A stretch of DNA of 64,000 nucleotides from Ashinkailepas kermadecensis (Eukaryota > Arthropoda > Thecostraca > Neolepadidae): contig JAOTOM010004878.1 of NCBI GenBank assembly GCA_034440615.1, forward strand, positions 248,001-312,000, written 5' to 3'. The first letter of the stretch is position 1, and each line of letters starts with the position of its first letter. Below, in pieces: positions 24,644 through 36,326 of the stretch. The notes under the pieces were generated by a model. It ran no database searches. It saw only the letters and a program-made list of their open reading frames with translations, and had not been told where the DNA came from. The position numbers and the translations under genes are program-made.

Positions 24644-25899
24644 AACCTGACTCGATAGGCCTTGGGCCTGGCCTGGAGTGACGAGTTAATTGCACGATAG
24701 AAAATATTCGCTTAAGTAGATCGGCCTAATACCACGCGTTTCAACAATCTCAGCTTGAAGAATACAAACGAATATGTATATAGGTTGCTGTCATATGGAG
24801 TGAATAAATGGTCCCATTGGATAAAAAATCCACGGAGAAGGTTGATTACACAGTAGCGCCGGCATCCGATCACGAATCTTGTAATTAGTCGTGTCAGTCT
24901 ACGCATGACTTCGGCTAGCATGCTCTGATGTCGGTATAATCTGGGATCTAAACTTTTCCCACCAAAATACACTACGTTTATTTTTGGCTGGCCATTTTGT
25001 CAGCCTAACCTAAAAATAATTAAACTTCAGATTAGCTTGAACAAATGTCCGTCTAAGCAGGAAAGCGGACACAATTACCTGGCTTGCAATATGCTGTAAT
25101 GCATGATGCAACAATTCTCTATGGCTGAACACGTAAGCAATTCTTGATTGTTGAATTAATTGAAAAGAGCTACGCCACCGCCAGGTATACCTAGCAGTTC
25201 TGGGATGTTTGTTTCACGCCAAACGTCAAGAGGAGTGTTTTCATAGCGCATCGTCGTGGAGTGGTAACATTGATAGCAAACAGGGCGATCGAAAGAGTAT
25301 TAAGAACAGATCGATTTGCCTACTATATAGTTTCTAAAATAGCGGCTAAGGTCTTGTCAAATATAATGAGGAGTGTCGTCAAAAGCACGTGTAAGCACGT
25401 GCCTTTGAGATCAAACGGGCTCAGTTAGAGGAAGATTTGTTGTTTCTAGCTTGCGAACTCTACCGGATGTTATTAAATACTGCGAACGTAATGACTTGAA
25501 GAAATAGATGAAGCTGGTTTTGATCCGAACAGTTAAGCTTTTCGTTTTTTTCCTAGAACACTGCACGGGGTATTCCAGCGGTGGATGCGTTGATTAGTAC
25601 CTTGTACGTTTGTAGCTTGTTTTCCCAACAAAAATTAACTATTTGACAGAAAACATACGCCTATAATATTCGACAAGTATTCTGCAATACGACAGGAAAT
25701 CACTCCTTAAGCAAATATTGCACACTGGAAGAACATGCTTTTCAACGATTGCTCAGTTCAACGATTTTAAGACGCGTATTTTGTGATCCGTGTCGGCGCC
25801 AAGCCGAGGTTATAGCGTAGGCTCTGATAACATAAACCCAATCGTGCAAATCCAGGTGAGCATGTTACTTGTGTCTCGAACTTAGCGTTTCATGGCTGA
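24644..25899. other. No gene recognised
   Basis: AT-leaning sequence with only short frames and no clear repeat. Confidence 0.4.
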
Positions 25900-26460
25900 T
25901 CCAATGGGGAGGAAGCGAAAGTGGCGCCCCTTATGACCCGAAGGTCGCCTCTCTTGGGGGTTCCAGTGTACCCTCTCCCTCGAATTTCTCAGCGCTCCTC
26001 GGCCTGGGAACAGTAGTCCTCTGGGAGACCGAACGCACGCCGCGAATTTTTCGGCGAAAGGCACTCCTCAGACAAAAACAAATAGTGCCCTCTGGGAGAT
26101 CGGAGTGTACCCCGTCCAAATGTCCTGGACCAAGAGCCGCCCCTTTGGAGAAATGACGCCTCCATGGCAAAATCATACATCTGTCAGTGGTATGGTGTAG
26201 GGGGAGGGGGCTTGTACCCTCCATGGAACTTCCGCTCAATCCTCTTTGCGGATTGGTGGGTACGCCGAAGTCTGTACTCTCCCATTCAGTTGTGCAAATC
26301 ACTCCACCAGGAAAATATCAGCCACATATCTAGAGAGCAAGGAGGGTGGGGGCGAAAGCAGAACCGCTCATTCATATCTTTGAGGGGGAAACTGCCCCCT
26401 CAATGCTTGCTTTCCCTACCCGCAATACTTTCAACTTCTAACATGGGAGCCTATGGAATG
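25900..26460. repeat. GC-rich dispersed repeat remnant
   Basis: Words such as CTCGAATTTCTCAG, CTCTGGGAGA and GGGGGTTCCAGTGTACCC recur within it. It resembles the sequence at 35480-35760, 36928-37270 and 57345-57665. A CAGTGGTATGGTGTAGGGG word near 26184 resembles hAT-type ends. Confidence 0.4.
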
Positions 26461-26805
26461 TGACCCCCTCCCCTATTCATTTTGGTTTGCCTATTGCCCT
26501 CATATACTTGTCCCCCTGCGATCATTTTAAGAAATCAACATCGGTGGGCCGACTCTTTCGGCGAAATGGGCTCCCTCTCACAGATGCCTTCACTTCGCAT
26601 CACGACAACTTCAGAACGGAGCGCAATAAATCAATAAGGAAAGAGCGGTAAGGTTCCTTGATAAATTCTGTATCATGAAAGGCAGAAGCAATCCTCCTGG
26701 GGTGGCTGAATCAATTGGAAGAAATGCCAATACGAAATGCGTACCCCGAACTGCCATAGGCGCACAGCCCAAAACTGGCCGCGTTTCCGTGTTTTTACTT
26801 ACCCT

Positions 26806-26819
26806 CCGCTAGGTGGCAG
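26806..26819 (+). promoter_or_regulatory. CTCF-like motif
   Basis: CCGCTAGGTGGCAG closely matches the CTCF core. It is a single 14-mer inside a repetitive region, and the same 13-mer occurs in the repeat at 16700. Confidence 0.35.
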
Positions 26820-26891
26820 GTTGGTGCCGCTGATACTCATAGATGAAAGGCTCCGACGCGGAGTTTCCAATTCAGGCGTACATCATCCATG

Positions 26892-26985
26892 GTTTGGCTG
26901 GCGTGGCAGCACGTGCGACGGTAAAAATTTTCATCGATAAAGTTGGCTCCGGCAAACTCACCGATCCATCGATGCCTTTGGAGCC
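26892..26985 (+). repeat. Dispersed repeat shared with the foldback element at 24.4 kb
   Basis: GCTGGCGTGGCAGCACGTGCG, then ATTTTCATCG, then GGCAAACTCACCGAT and CATCGATG, in the same order as 24408-24494. Confidence 0.5.
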
Positions 26986-27077
26986 GGCTAAGAAGGCCGA
27001 AGTTGATGTTTGGCAATGTCTAAGTGCAGCCTTGATTGTAGGAAAAGAAGGGAAACCCGTGGAACAAAACGGAAGTG

Positions 27078-27215
27078 AATAGTGGGTCGGCATGGAACAA
27101 AAGTGGGTAGTGGGTCGGCAGGGAACGGAAGTGGGTGGTGGGTCGGTAGGGAACAGAAGTGGGTATTGGGTCGGCAGGGAAGGAAGTGGGCAGTGGGTCG
27201 GCAGGGAATGGAATC
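27078..27215. repeat. Minisatellite of about 30 bp, GTGGGTCGG core
   Basis: AGTGGGTCGGCAGGGAACGG-type units repeat five times with small length changes. The Pro/Thr/His-rich minus-strand frames are by-products. Confidence 0.85.
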
Positions 27216-28850
27216 CAAACACGGGGGCGAGGAATCGCTAACGGTGCCAAAATAACGGGTAACGGGCCTGGGGTGCGGTGCCGCAGAACATGGACGGGCG
27301 GATCATAGTCGTGTGCGGACGGTCGGGAAATGATGTCGCCGAACAGGACCGGAGACCTGACCGGGGTACTTAGCCGGTGAAGCGCGAACAGCGGGATCGG
27401 CGAAAGTTCTCAGAGCAGGGGTCTTGGAACCGCCCTCAAATCAGACTCGAGAATGACGGTGGTACGCATACATGACGCACCACAAAATTGTGAACCTCTG
27501 GCGACCTGAAAATCGATTATGGATAAACTTGCGTGATCTCCATTTCCAGATGATTAGTTTCCAGTGACATGTGTATATCCTCTGTGAGTTGTACAGCACT
27601 TACGTAGTGGGGGATGGGGTACTTCCGCTGGGTCGGTTAAGTCCTCAAGTTGACAGGTCAGGTCAGTTGACAGGTTGGCGCTGGTACGGGATATCGGCAT
27701 GACGATTGTGCATGGCCTTTTCAAAGCTTTATACTACCAACACTGCTGGCAACACTGCTTTTTGGCAATGCCAAAAGGAACTTTGATGAAGGTGCTATGA
27801 AGGTGCTGGATTGGACGAATGGCCCTATTGCATGCTCTTTATCGTCCCTGGGAGTTGCAACAAACGTTGAGGGCTCCCATGTCGGTCCACTATTTCAAAT
27901 TGGACTCACGCTTGCAAACTTCAGCCGTCGGCTGCAACAGCTACGACTTCCTGGACGTAACATACGACCGCCGGCACTGTAGCTGTGCCGGCCGGCTGCT
28001 TCGTTTCCGATGCTATCGCTTTCGCCGACAGCAACCGCAGCTGTTGACCCGGCGTTGGAGCCGTCGGCAGGGCCCCAGTGACACCGTCAAACGTCACTCC
28101 GGCAGACGGTCAATACCGGTCACCGGTCTGGAGCGCACGTGTCCCCAGCATCAGACGGCAAGGCCGTCTCTGGCGATGTCTGCGATGTCTACGGTGTCTG
28201 GCGATGCAGCGTCGGAAAATGACCTTTCCGAAACTTTGGCCATCCAAAGAATGATATACTCTCCCAAAAATCGACTCCTTACATTGCCAGATGAAGACAT
28301 GCATGACTAGCAACCCAGCTAGATGTCATTATCTGATAGTGATTAGTTGGATGGAGAGGAAGCAGCATGCTCTGTGGGCATATAGCATATGGTGACCAAT
28401 GGCTGATAATGAGATCCACTTCCAGTCCTGGCGATCATCATCTTGTTCAGCCATACTGGGTCCTTGCCACGGAAACCTTGCAACATCATTGCGGATAATG
28501 CACATTTGTTAGTGCAGGTCATCCGCAGGAACATTCCAAGAGGAGGCAGGAGTGGAGCCGAAAATGAGACGCCAGCCAGATTGGAAGTAATACCAAGTTG
28601 CTAGCATGAACACAATATGACAACAGATGCTAACATCTGGATCACTCTGCAGTCTGCAGTGCGATGTCAGCCGCCTGACACAGCTCGCGGTGCCGATGGT
28701 CGCTCTGACTCCGACTCCGACTCCAGGCGTCTGATTGCCGACCGGTGCCAGCTGGTGTCCGGCTGTCGGTGCTGCCCAGGCCCTCAGCAGTCACAGCTCG
28801 AAATGGTCTAGCCTAATATGTTTGCTAGTATAATTTCTAACTGCTAATGC
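27216..28850. other. No gene recognised; weak long frame
   Basis: A 163-codon plus-strand frame (27819-28310) has an Arg-rich middle and an acidic C-terminus but no family motif. CpG-rich patches at about 27980-28140 and 28660-28780 are compositional. The rest is featureless. Confidence 0.35.
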
Positions 28851-28942
28851 ATTTACTACTATGTCATATATTTACTACTATGTTTTATATTTACTACTCT
28901 GTTATATATTTACTACCATGCTATATATTTACTACTATAAAT
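28851..28942. repeat. 19-bp AT-rich minisatellite
   Basis: TTTACTACTATG starts recur at 28852, 28871, 28890, 28909 and 28928, an exact 19-bp period. Confidence 0.9.
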
Positions 28943-30028
28943 TTTATTGTCTAATAAATGTACTACTATGCTATAATAATCACCAATGCGAAAATTAATT
29001 AGTAGCCTAATATCGTTTCGTGTGATTAAGCTATAGAGCAAGGCCCTTCATCCAGCGGTGAAGCCCGTTGTGAGTCCTGAGCGAGCTCATGTCTCACTGG
29101 CGGGTCCTCCTGACCATTTGACAGTGGCCAAACTACCCAATGTTTGACATAACCTATGCACAATAGTTTGCTTCTTCTCGGATTTAAGCCGCTTCACTTT
29201 GAACTGAGGAAGGACAAATGTGGAAACAAATGGAAGTGCTTTGAAATAATCGAAGTTTGCATGACGGTTATGGCTAACGTCGCACAACCTTCCAATGACA
29301 TGCTTTCTGTTGGGCACAATGCATATCGGCAGCCGATTTAGCCAGGGGAAACCTCAATTTTCAGGTACACTGTGCGCAATGTATGGTGGGCCACCCGTAT
29401 GCTTTTGCTTAGCACCACTGAGACAATGTTCGCGCCACAATGTTTGGAACGTGTTTTAATATGGGGAGTCTGAAAGAGAAAAGAAACAATTTGAGAAGCA
29501 GCGGGTTTCGTTTTCTGGGAGCTGTTTTTCATTCCTTTTACGGTTGCGAAAAAATGAATTAATAAGTTTCGCACAATATTTATTTTGCACTATCAAGGGC
29601 ATCGCCTGCCCATTTACGACATCCATCATTTATATTTCCTATCGCTTGCAGTTCAGTCTTTGTTACATGATATGTTTTCCGATTTTGAGAGTCGCGACTA
29701 TTGCGCGATCTATTGAAAACAATTTCAAGAACGGGCATTTAATGTTTTTTCCAGATTCTGCAATGCCGCAAATATCCGGAAATGACGACAGCAGTCGGCG
29801 CTACTTTCCAATACCTACTGGGAAGGTCCGCACAAGTATCGATGCCACATTTGGGAGTATTTTGCTATATTCCACTTTACGAAAAATGAATTAAAAGAAT
29901 ATAATCGGGACACACAACAGCGAGTACACAATACTGGAATACTGCAAAACTGGCGCACCACCAGTGGCAACTGATGGGGGAGGAGGTAGTCTCAGCCTGT
30001 ACGGCCTCGTCCAGCAAAATGCAGAGGT
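28943..30028. other. No gene recognised
   Basis: Short frames only, the longest 116 codons at 29544-29894, with no recognisable motif. Confidence 0.4.
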
Positions 30029-30181
30029 CTTTTCATCGTCCAGTGATGTGTGCGTCCAGGCTGAGATTTAAGAACCCCGGAGATGAATTTAGGCCAATTG
30101 CAGGGTGTATATTTCTGAACACTACTTATGGTGCAAGCAGTTAAATGGGCATATTAAAGTAGATTTTGTGTGATGTACTCC
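30029..30181 (+). repeat. Dispersed repeat, copy 1 (partner at 63840)
   Basis: Begins CTTTTCATCGTCCAGTGATG and continues through GCAGGGTGTATATTTCTGAA to GATGTACT. The same order in the same orientation lies at 63840-64000, with scattered substitutions and a small length difference. Confidence 0.85.
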
Positions 30182-30224
30182 ATAGACGACATTGTTAAGC
30201 TATACAATCATTGGGGCATGCGCA

Positions 30225-32870
30225 GTGGCGTACCGAAGTGGGGCATTGGAGCAGCCCCCCCTTAGAGGTTGTGGGTCCCAACAATCGCGCCGGGGTTCGG
30301 AAAAATAGCGCCAGGCTCCCTAAACATCCTGCTGATGTTTCCAACAATCGTACCGGGGCCCATAAAAATAGCATTCGGGGTACCAAAAAGTGGCGCAGGC
30401 CCCCTGGAAATGACGCTGGGGGCCCCAAAATCCCACCAAGGCCGCTGAAAATCACATTGGGGGCCTCAAAAATCGTTCCGGGACCCTAAAAATGACGCTG
30501 AGAGCTCCAAAATATGAGACCGGGCCTCTGAAATTACCGCTGGGGCCCCAAAAAAGTCGCGCCGGGACCCCGAAAAGTCGCCCCAGTGTACCAGAAAATC
30601 ACGGCAATGGCTTAAAAGGTTGGGCCAGGCCCTGGAAATGACGCTGGGGCCAAAGCGTCTCGCCGAGACCCCTAAAAATGACGCTTGGCCCCAAAAAGAC
30701 TGGGCGGGCCCTCAAAATCACGTTGGGTACAAAAAGGTCCGGTCGACGCCCCTGATAATCGCACTGGGGCCCCCAAAAAGTCAGACTGGAACCCTGAAAA
30801 TCACGCTGGTGGCACAAAAAAGTCGTCCCGTGGTCCTTGAAAATCACAATGGGGGCTGCAAAAATACGGGCTGAGCCCCTGAAAATCACGCTGTGGGACT
30901 CAAATGTTTGCGCCTGGGCCCCGAAAATCACGCTAGGGGCCGACAAAAATTCGTGCCGAGATTCTAGAAAATCCCAACGGGGACCCCAAAAGGTTGGGCC
31001 AAGGCCCATACAAATCACGTTGAGGCTGAAGGTACCAAACAGTCGCGCCGGGGACCCTGAAAATCACGCTAGGGGCTCGACAGGTCGCACCGGGGCCCCA
31101 AAAGTCTCATCGAGAACATCCAATAAATGAAGCCGGGGCAACGAAAATGCAGTCAGGACACGGAAAATCACTCTGGGTCCCAGCAATCGCTCGAAATGAA
31201 AACAAAGCGTGTTGGCCCCCAAAGACGTGTCGAGGCCACTAAAACTCGCGATAGGCATCCCAACAAATGACGACAGAGTCTAAAAATCGTACTTAGAGCC
31301 AAAAACGTCGCACCGCTGCACTTGGAAATCACACTAGCGGCCCAAAAGGTCGCACCGGCGCCCCACAAGTCGCAGCTGGCTTTTCAAAAACCAATTCCTA
31401 CCCGGAATGTCACTCTGCGGCCACAAAAACTGCGCCAAACACCCCAAAAACGCGTAGGGCCCCGGAAAAGAAGCGCGTTGGAACACCGAAAAAATACACA
31501 TAGAAGAATCGTACCGGGGCCCAACAATATCGCGCAGGAGGCTTACAAAAATATATAATTCGGCCCCAAAAAATAACAAAGGGACTTCATTGAGTATACC
31601 CGTTCTCCTTCGAGCATTTCTACTCTGAAGGGTGCCATCGGCTGAAGAAAAAAACTCGTTGAGCAGCCGCAGTGGCATTCCAAAGAGGTAAATGACCCTC
31701 CCCCCATCCTAAAGAGGTGGGCTCCCAAGAACCCCAGAATCGCGCTGGGGTCCCCAAAAGTGGTTCTGGGCCCCATAAATTCGCGTCGGGGCCACAGAAT
31801 TAGGGGATATAAATCAATACAGCGGGCACCAAAAACTTGCACCGAGCCCGAACATTTGCGCTGGGAACACCAAATTCGCTCTGGGGCCCAGATAAGTATA
31901 ACGCGCCCAGCAAACTAGCGCCAAGCCCCCCCCCTCCATAATATATCGCTGGGACCCAAAATATATATCGGTAGTCCCATAAATTCTGGTCGGGGTATCA
32001 AAAATTTCCCTCGGGGCTGAAAACAATTGGCGTCGATGGCCTCAAAAATACACAGCGTAGCCCCACAATCGTATCGGAACCCGACAAGGATCAAGCCGCA
32101 GCCCTACAAAATAAAGACGGATTCCGTAAAATAAATATCCGAGCCAGGACAATCGCTCATTAGCCTAAACATACCAGGTGCCTTAACAAATCGCATACGG
32201 CACCGAAACACGCACCGAAGCTCGAAAAATCGCGGAGGGACACAAAAATGTCGCCAGGGGCCCGAAAAATCAAGCCGTGGCTCGAGCACAACAAATTGCG
32301 TCGAGCCCAGAAAACTGGAGTCCGATCCCCCAGAACCACGCACCTGGGCCCGAAAAGTCGCGACGGGACCCCGATAAATTATACCGGATCCCCAATATCG
32401 TGCTGGGGTTCAACAAATGTGACCGAAGAACCCCAAATATGCACAGCAGGCCCATAAGAGCACAACCGGAGGACGAAAATGCACCGGACCCTCCAAAGCC
32501 CACCGAGTCTGGCAAAGAGCGGCAGTGCATTAAGGCATGCGTTGCATCTCTAAATAACCACACCGGGGGCTAAAAAAACAAAACACAACGGGGCCCCCAA
32601 GGCACACCGGGCCATGAGACCGCATGGGGCCTCAAAAACAGGCTGAGACCCTAAAAAATCGACATGGTCGTAGAAAAGCAACAAAAAGACCGGGCACTAA
32701 ATGAACACTTCGGGCTCTGCGAAAACGCGCCGATACATAAAACATCGTCGGTGCACCAAAAAGCAACAAAACTCGAAGGAAAAGAGCCAGCGACGCAAAA
32801 CTTTGCCGGGCCCTTAACAAAAATTGGCTAGAGCCCTAAAACACATCCGAAGACAAATAAAAGTGGAAAG
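30225..32870. repeat. Long diverged 21-bp tandem array with phased A-tracts
   Basis: Units of the form AAAATCACGCTGGGGGCCCC follow one another at 21 bp with few exceptions. Between 30420 and 31020 I counted run after run of exactly 21 or 22 bases from one AAAA to the next. Divergence increases towards 32870. Because 21 is a multiple of three, frames stay open for long distances on both strands, giving heptad-like peptides on the minus strand (FxGPxVI). These frames are not genes. The array starts at a CAGTGGCGTACC word near 30224 and restarts at CAGTGGCATTCC near 31662. Confidence 0.85.
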
Positions 32871-34009
32871 GTCCAAAAACTAACACCTAACTGGAGCCTC
32901 AGTCCGATAGCCAATCTGGAAGCGTATTTAACCACATGGATGAGGGGCATCAAAACTCAGCGGTTATCCGGATTACTTAGCCACCAGAAAACGTGGGAAG
33001 AAGAGAACTAATCATCGAATTGAATTCAGGATGGGCCCTTGTGGCTCTTAAGTCTGAACACGTTATGATCTTATGAGGTGCCGTGTGCTGTCACCTGTCA
33101 GCTATTTTGCACTGAATTGTTGGTCCCAAAAATAAACGCTTGAATTCCGTTTCAGCCGGGTGCCACGTGCAGTAGTTGTAGCATTTCGTTTCAAGTGGCG
33201 GATATTCTAAGGTGTACGATGTGTACTACAGAAATGATTGAGGTGCCTAATCACCTATTATTGGAGTTAGGCCCCGAGGACAAACACCATACAATGTATT
33301 TTTATTCATTGCGTTTTTCTTTGCCCCAGTCTGTTAGCCTGCCAATCTTGGTCTGCCACACACCGGTTCAAATAATTTTCAAGCAACGATCACCGGCCTT
33401 CCCTGCTTATCATCCTTTCCAGCATCAATCATGAGACTTCTTTTGCCATATGCCAGCAAGTAAGCTACGTTCTTGCTTACTCTTTCTCCTCACCAACATC
33501 GGTAAACATCTACAACGGGGGACATCTTAAAGACGTATAGTACTATATCAAGGGAGCTAGGGCACACCACATACCCATTAGTGAGGTTGTAATGAGCTTG
33601 CACCCCCCCCCCACACACGCGCATAACGGAGGTCGATATAAAAAAAAACAGTAATACTAATGGTTTCACTCGCACCAGGAAGATAAACCCATTATAACAA
33701 AAGGAACCATCGGTCGTGGAAATAGTTCCAAGTCCAGCGAGAAGTGTTAATTTGAAAGTACTTATACTGCGATGATAGTTATTTGAAAGACCACATGTTG
33801 CTGTTAGTCATAGGCGCGCCCAGTGGCCTGTCCCCCCCTGGTGAAAGTGGTGTGTTCACTGTTAAAATTATCGGATTCTCTATCCAAAAGTGCTCAACCA
33901 TGGTACTTTGCGAAATTCCTGGGTGCGCCCCTGCTGTTGATCCTGGCCCGCCAACTTTTTGAGACGTTCCTACGCCAGTGACGTATCGGGAATCGCCAAA
34001 TCGGAAATT
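32871..34009. other. No gene recognised
   Basis: Mixed sequence with C-runs near 33604 and 33836. 33815-33960 has CAGTGGCCTGTCCCCCCC and GGGTGCGCCCCTG words typical of decayed hAT-type ends. No coding motif. Confidence 0.4.
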
Positions 34010-34087
34010 ACGATAAACATGCATGGACACACATTGTCCTCGGTATTCACGATAAACATGTATGGACACACATTGTCCTAGGCTTTG
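34010..34087. repeat. 39-bp tandem duplication
   Basis: ACGATAAACATGCATGGACA at 34010 recurs at 34049 with one change in the shared start. The CCTCGGT words tie it to the hairpin at 19982. Confidence 0.8.
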
Positions 34088-34277
34088 CCAATGTCCTCGG
34101 TAAGTCAATCCACACTGGGAGCCAACAATTGGATGCTTCTTCCAAAATCGACCCTCCATCTTACTCGGCAGATCTTGCTCTATCACCGAAAAAAATCGAT
34201 GCTTCTCCTGTGGTAACTAAAGGGTGTCCTCGTTAGTGGCAGCCAGGACATATTCCTCGGTAGTCACGGTAAACACG

Positions 34278-34304
34278 TACGTGTTTGTGTGTGTGTGTGT
34301 GTGT
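34278..34304. repeat. (GT)n microsatellite
   Basis: Short GT run with one interruption. Confidence 0.9.
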
Positions 34305-34512
34305 ACTTCCGAATCTGGTTTGTGGGGACAAATATTTATCCCCGGAAACCGAATGCTTAATTATTCATAGGACATGTGCTGTATGCATCCTAGACGCGTT
34401 TTAAGTCAACATCGGTTTCTGGGGACACGATTTTTCAGGTCCCCACATACCCGGCTGAACGCGCATGCAGCAAGAAGCATAAAAATACGGACTGCGATCG
34501 GAGCGGGAGCGC

Positions 34513-34746
34513 CGATGGCCCCGCCGATGGTCCCATTATGGCCCATCGATGGTCCTGCCGATAGCCCCACCGATGACCCCGCAGATGGCCCCACAGATCG
34601 TCCCACCGATGGTCCACGGACGGTCCCACTGATGGCCCCGCCGATGGCCCCGCCGATGGCCCCGCCGATGGCCCCGCCGATGGCCCCGCCGATGGCCCCG
34701 CCGATGGCCCCGCCGATGGCTCCACCGATGGCCCCGCCGATGGCCC
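34513..34746. repeat. 12-bp minisatellite, GATGGCCCCGCC
   Basis: About nineteen units. The right half (34630-34740) is nearly perfect; the left half is diverged. The unit is four codons, so it reads as MAPP repeats on the plus strand and as GAIG or PSAG repeats on the minus strand. It directly abuts the C-terminal side of the Gag relic. Confidence 0.92.
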
Positions 34747-34769
34747 TGGAACTAGTGACGTCCGCCCGT

Positions 34770-35420
34770 TCACTCTGGTGGCCTGTCACTCAGGACGGTT
34801 TCCAAGCGACTGACCGCCACCGTTAACGTCGCGACTATGCCATGTTGTGTGGCCAGCGTACTGGTGTCCGGAGACACTGCGCCGACTGGCACAGTCTGCG
34901 CTGCTGAGCATCCTGCCGCCATTGCTGACACCAGGCCTGAAGCCGAGGCTTCCAGGAATCTTTCAGCTGCGGTAGTCAGTTGGTCCAGAGGAGCTTCCTC
35001 TGACGGCAGCGACAATGCTGCCCGTGCCTGCGGCAGCCGTTGAATAAATATTCTTCAACAGCTCACGGACATGTGGGGCATCCCCTGCTGCACCCAGTTC
35101 TGAGTGCATCCGCAGGCACAGCCGGAACGGCTTCTGGTCTCCGAGCTGCTGACGGGGCAATAGGGCTTCCAGGAGGGCCGCTCGCGATGGCGCCAGCCTG
35201 AGCCTCAGGGCGTCAATAAGGGTCACGAGACTGGGCGTCTTGGCCGTGATAATATTCGCACCTGCGTGGTGATCGATACAGAAAGGCTTGGCACCAACAG
35301 GTCGAACTTGACGCTGTCTTCCATTCCAGACACCCGAAGCGTACAGCTCGCCTGGGTCGGCTAGAGTTCTGTCGTCTCCGGAGAAAGAAGAAAACTGTGA
35401 TAGCCTGAACGTGGCCAACT
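34770..35420 (-). pseudogene. Ty3/Gypsy-type Gag (capsid) relic
   Basis: Read on the minus strand, the pieces resemble the retrotransposon Gag capsid of arthropod Gypsy elements. FSSFSGDD near 35394 fits the usual start (LPPFsgdDp). A frameshift near 35330 is needed to read DSVKFDLLVPSLSVSI, matching the FxxLvxaLp helix. ALLPRQQLGDQKPFRLCLRM near 35150 is the clearest motif: ELGDrKPSqLLrrM is the diagnostic Gag segment. A second frameshift near 35040 joins VRELLKNI to IFIQRLPQARAAL and LDQLTTAAERFLEA, matching LfLqRLP and LdkLAelAD. The zinc knuckle and Pol are absent; the 12-bp repeat occupies the place where they would follow. Capsid proteins of this type package element RNA. This copy is dead. 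Confidence 0.72.
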
Positions 35421-35479
35421 GCTGGCTTGCAGATAGAGGAGTCAGAGACAGATACATGGTGGGAGTGGTAACTGGGGGC

Positions 35480-35760
35480 ATGTGCCTCCCTCCTATGGAA
35501 GGTGGCCGCTCCTCCGGCCGGGAAAAAAGGCGCCCATCCGGGAAAGCTCGAGTGAACCCCTCTGGATATATTTTTGTCAGAAGCACCCCTCCGAGATAAA
35601 AAGACGCCTCTTCAGTGTGCTCAAATGGACCCCGCTCGAATTTTTTTTATCGGCCAGAGGCTCCCCTTTGAAGGAAGATACACCCCACCAGGCAGGAGCG
35701 TGTTCAGAAATTGCCATGAGGGAACCTGATCTCTAGATGGGCGCTTCGAGCTGAAAATTT
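35480..35760. repeat. GC-rich dispersed repeat remnant
   Basis: CTCCGGCCGGGAAAA, GAAAGCTCGAGTGAACCCC and CTCAAATGGACCCCGCTCG resemble 36928-37270 and 57345-57665. Confidence 0.45.
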
Positions 35761-36326
35761 GACGGGTGAGGTGCACTCGGGCGTTCCCGGAGTGGACATC
35801 ACCCGTTTACCCTTTGCCTTCCAAAGTGCGAATCTGGCTGGAAAAAATCGGGGGTTCACTCAAACGCACTGGATTTTTTTTTTTTTTTTTTTTCCTTTTT
35901 TATTAGGGGGGGGGGAGGCCCTTCCATACCCGTGCGACCTAATTACGTTAAATTCCAGGGATGAGAAGTAGGTCATGGTAAGCAAGTCAAGTTAGGTCAC
36001 ACCACTCCCCGCTCCTGTTTCTTGCTGGACAGATCCTGCCACCAGATATTAGTAAAAGATGTTCCTGAAGCCCTCTCAGACAATTAGCAATGCTAGTGAC
36101 GTCTTCGAGGGCTGCAGAAAAAAAACTGCTATAGGTGTTAATGGGGAAAAATATAAAATCCCTAATCTTGCACGTACATCTCCTAAACTATTACTACACT
36201 AAGGAGAAAGGAGAAAGGATAAACGAAGTATGAAGAAAGAAGAAAGAAAGAAAACATGATACTTAACGAAAATATCCGAATAAGACAACAAGATCACCAT
36301 GCATAGCACAACCTTATCACCGACAT
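35761..36326. other. No gene recognised; poly-T/poly-G run and LINE 3' flank
   Basis: A run of about 24 T followed by TTCC and a G-run lies at 35873-35918. 36180-36326 is purine-rich (GAGAAAGGAG, GAAGAAAG) and probably belongs to the 3' UTR of the LINE to its right. Confidence 0.45.

Noticed and set aside
27819..28310. 163-codon plus-strand frame as a gene
   Set aside because: No family motif, no start context, and CpG-rich patches inflate frame length here.
30599..31018. 139-codon frame with F-x-G-P heptads as a structural protein
   Set aside because: Explained by the 21-bp array; similar frames open on the opposite strand.
34406..34789. Gly-Ala-Ile repeat protein on the minus strand
   Set aside because: It is a reading of the 12-bp minisatellite; all three frames on that strand give repeat peptides.
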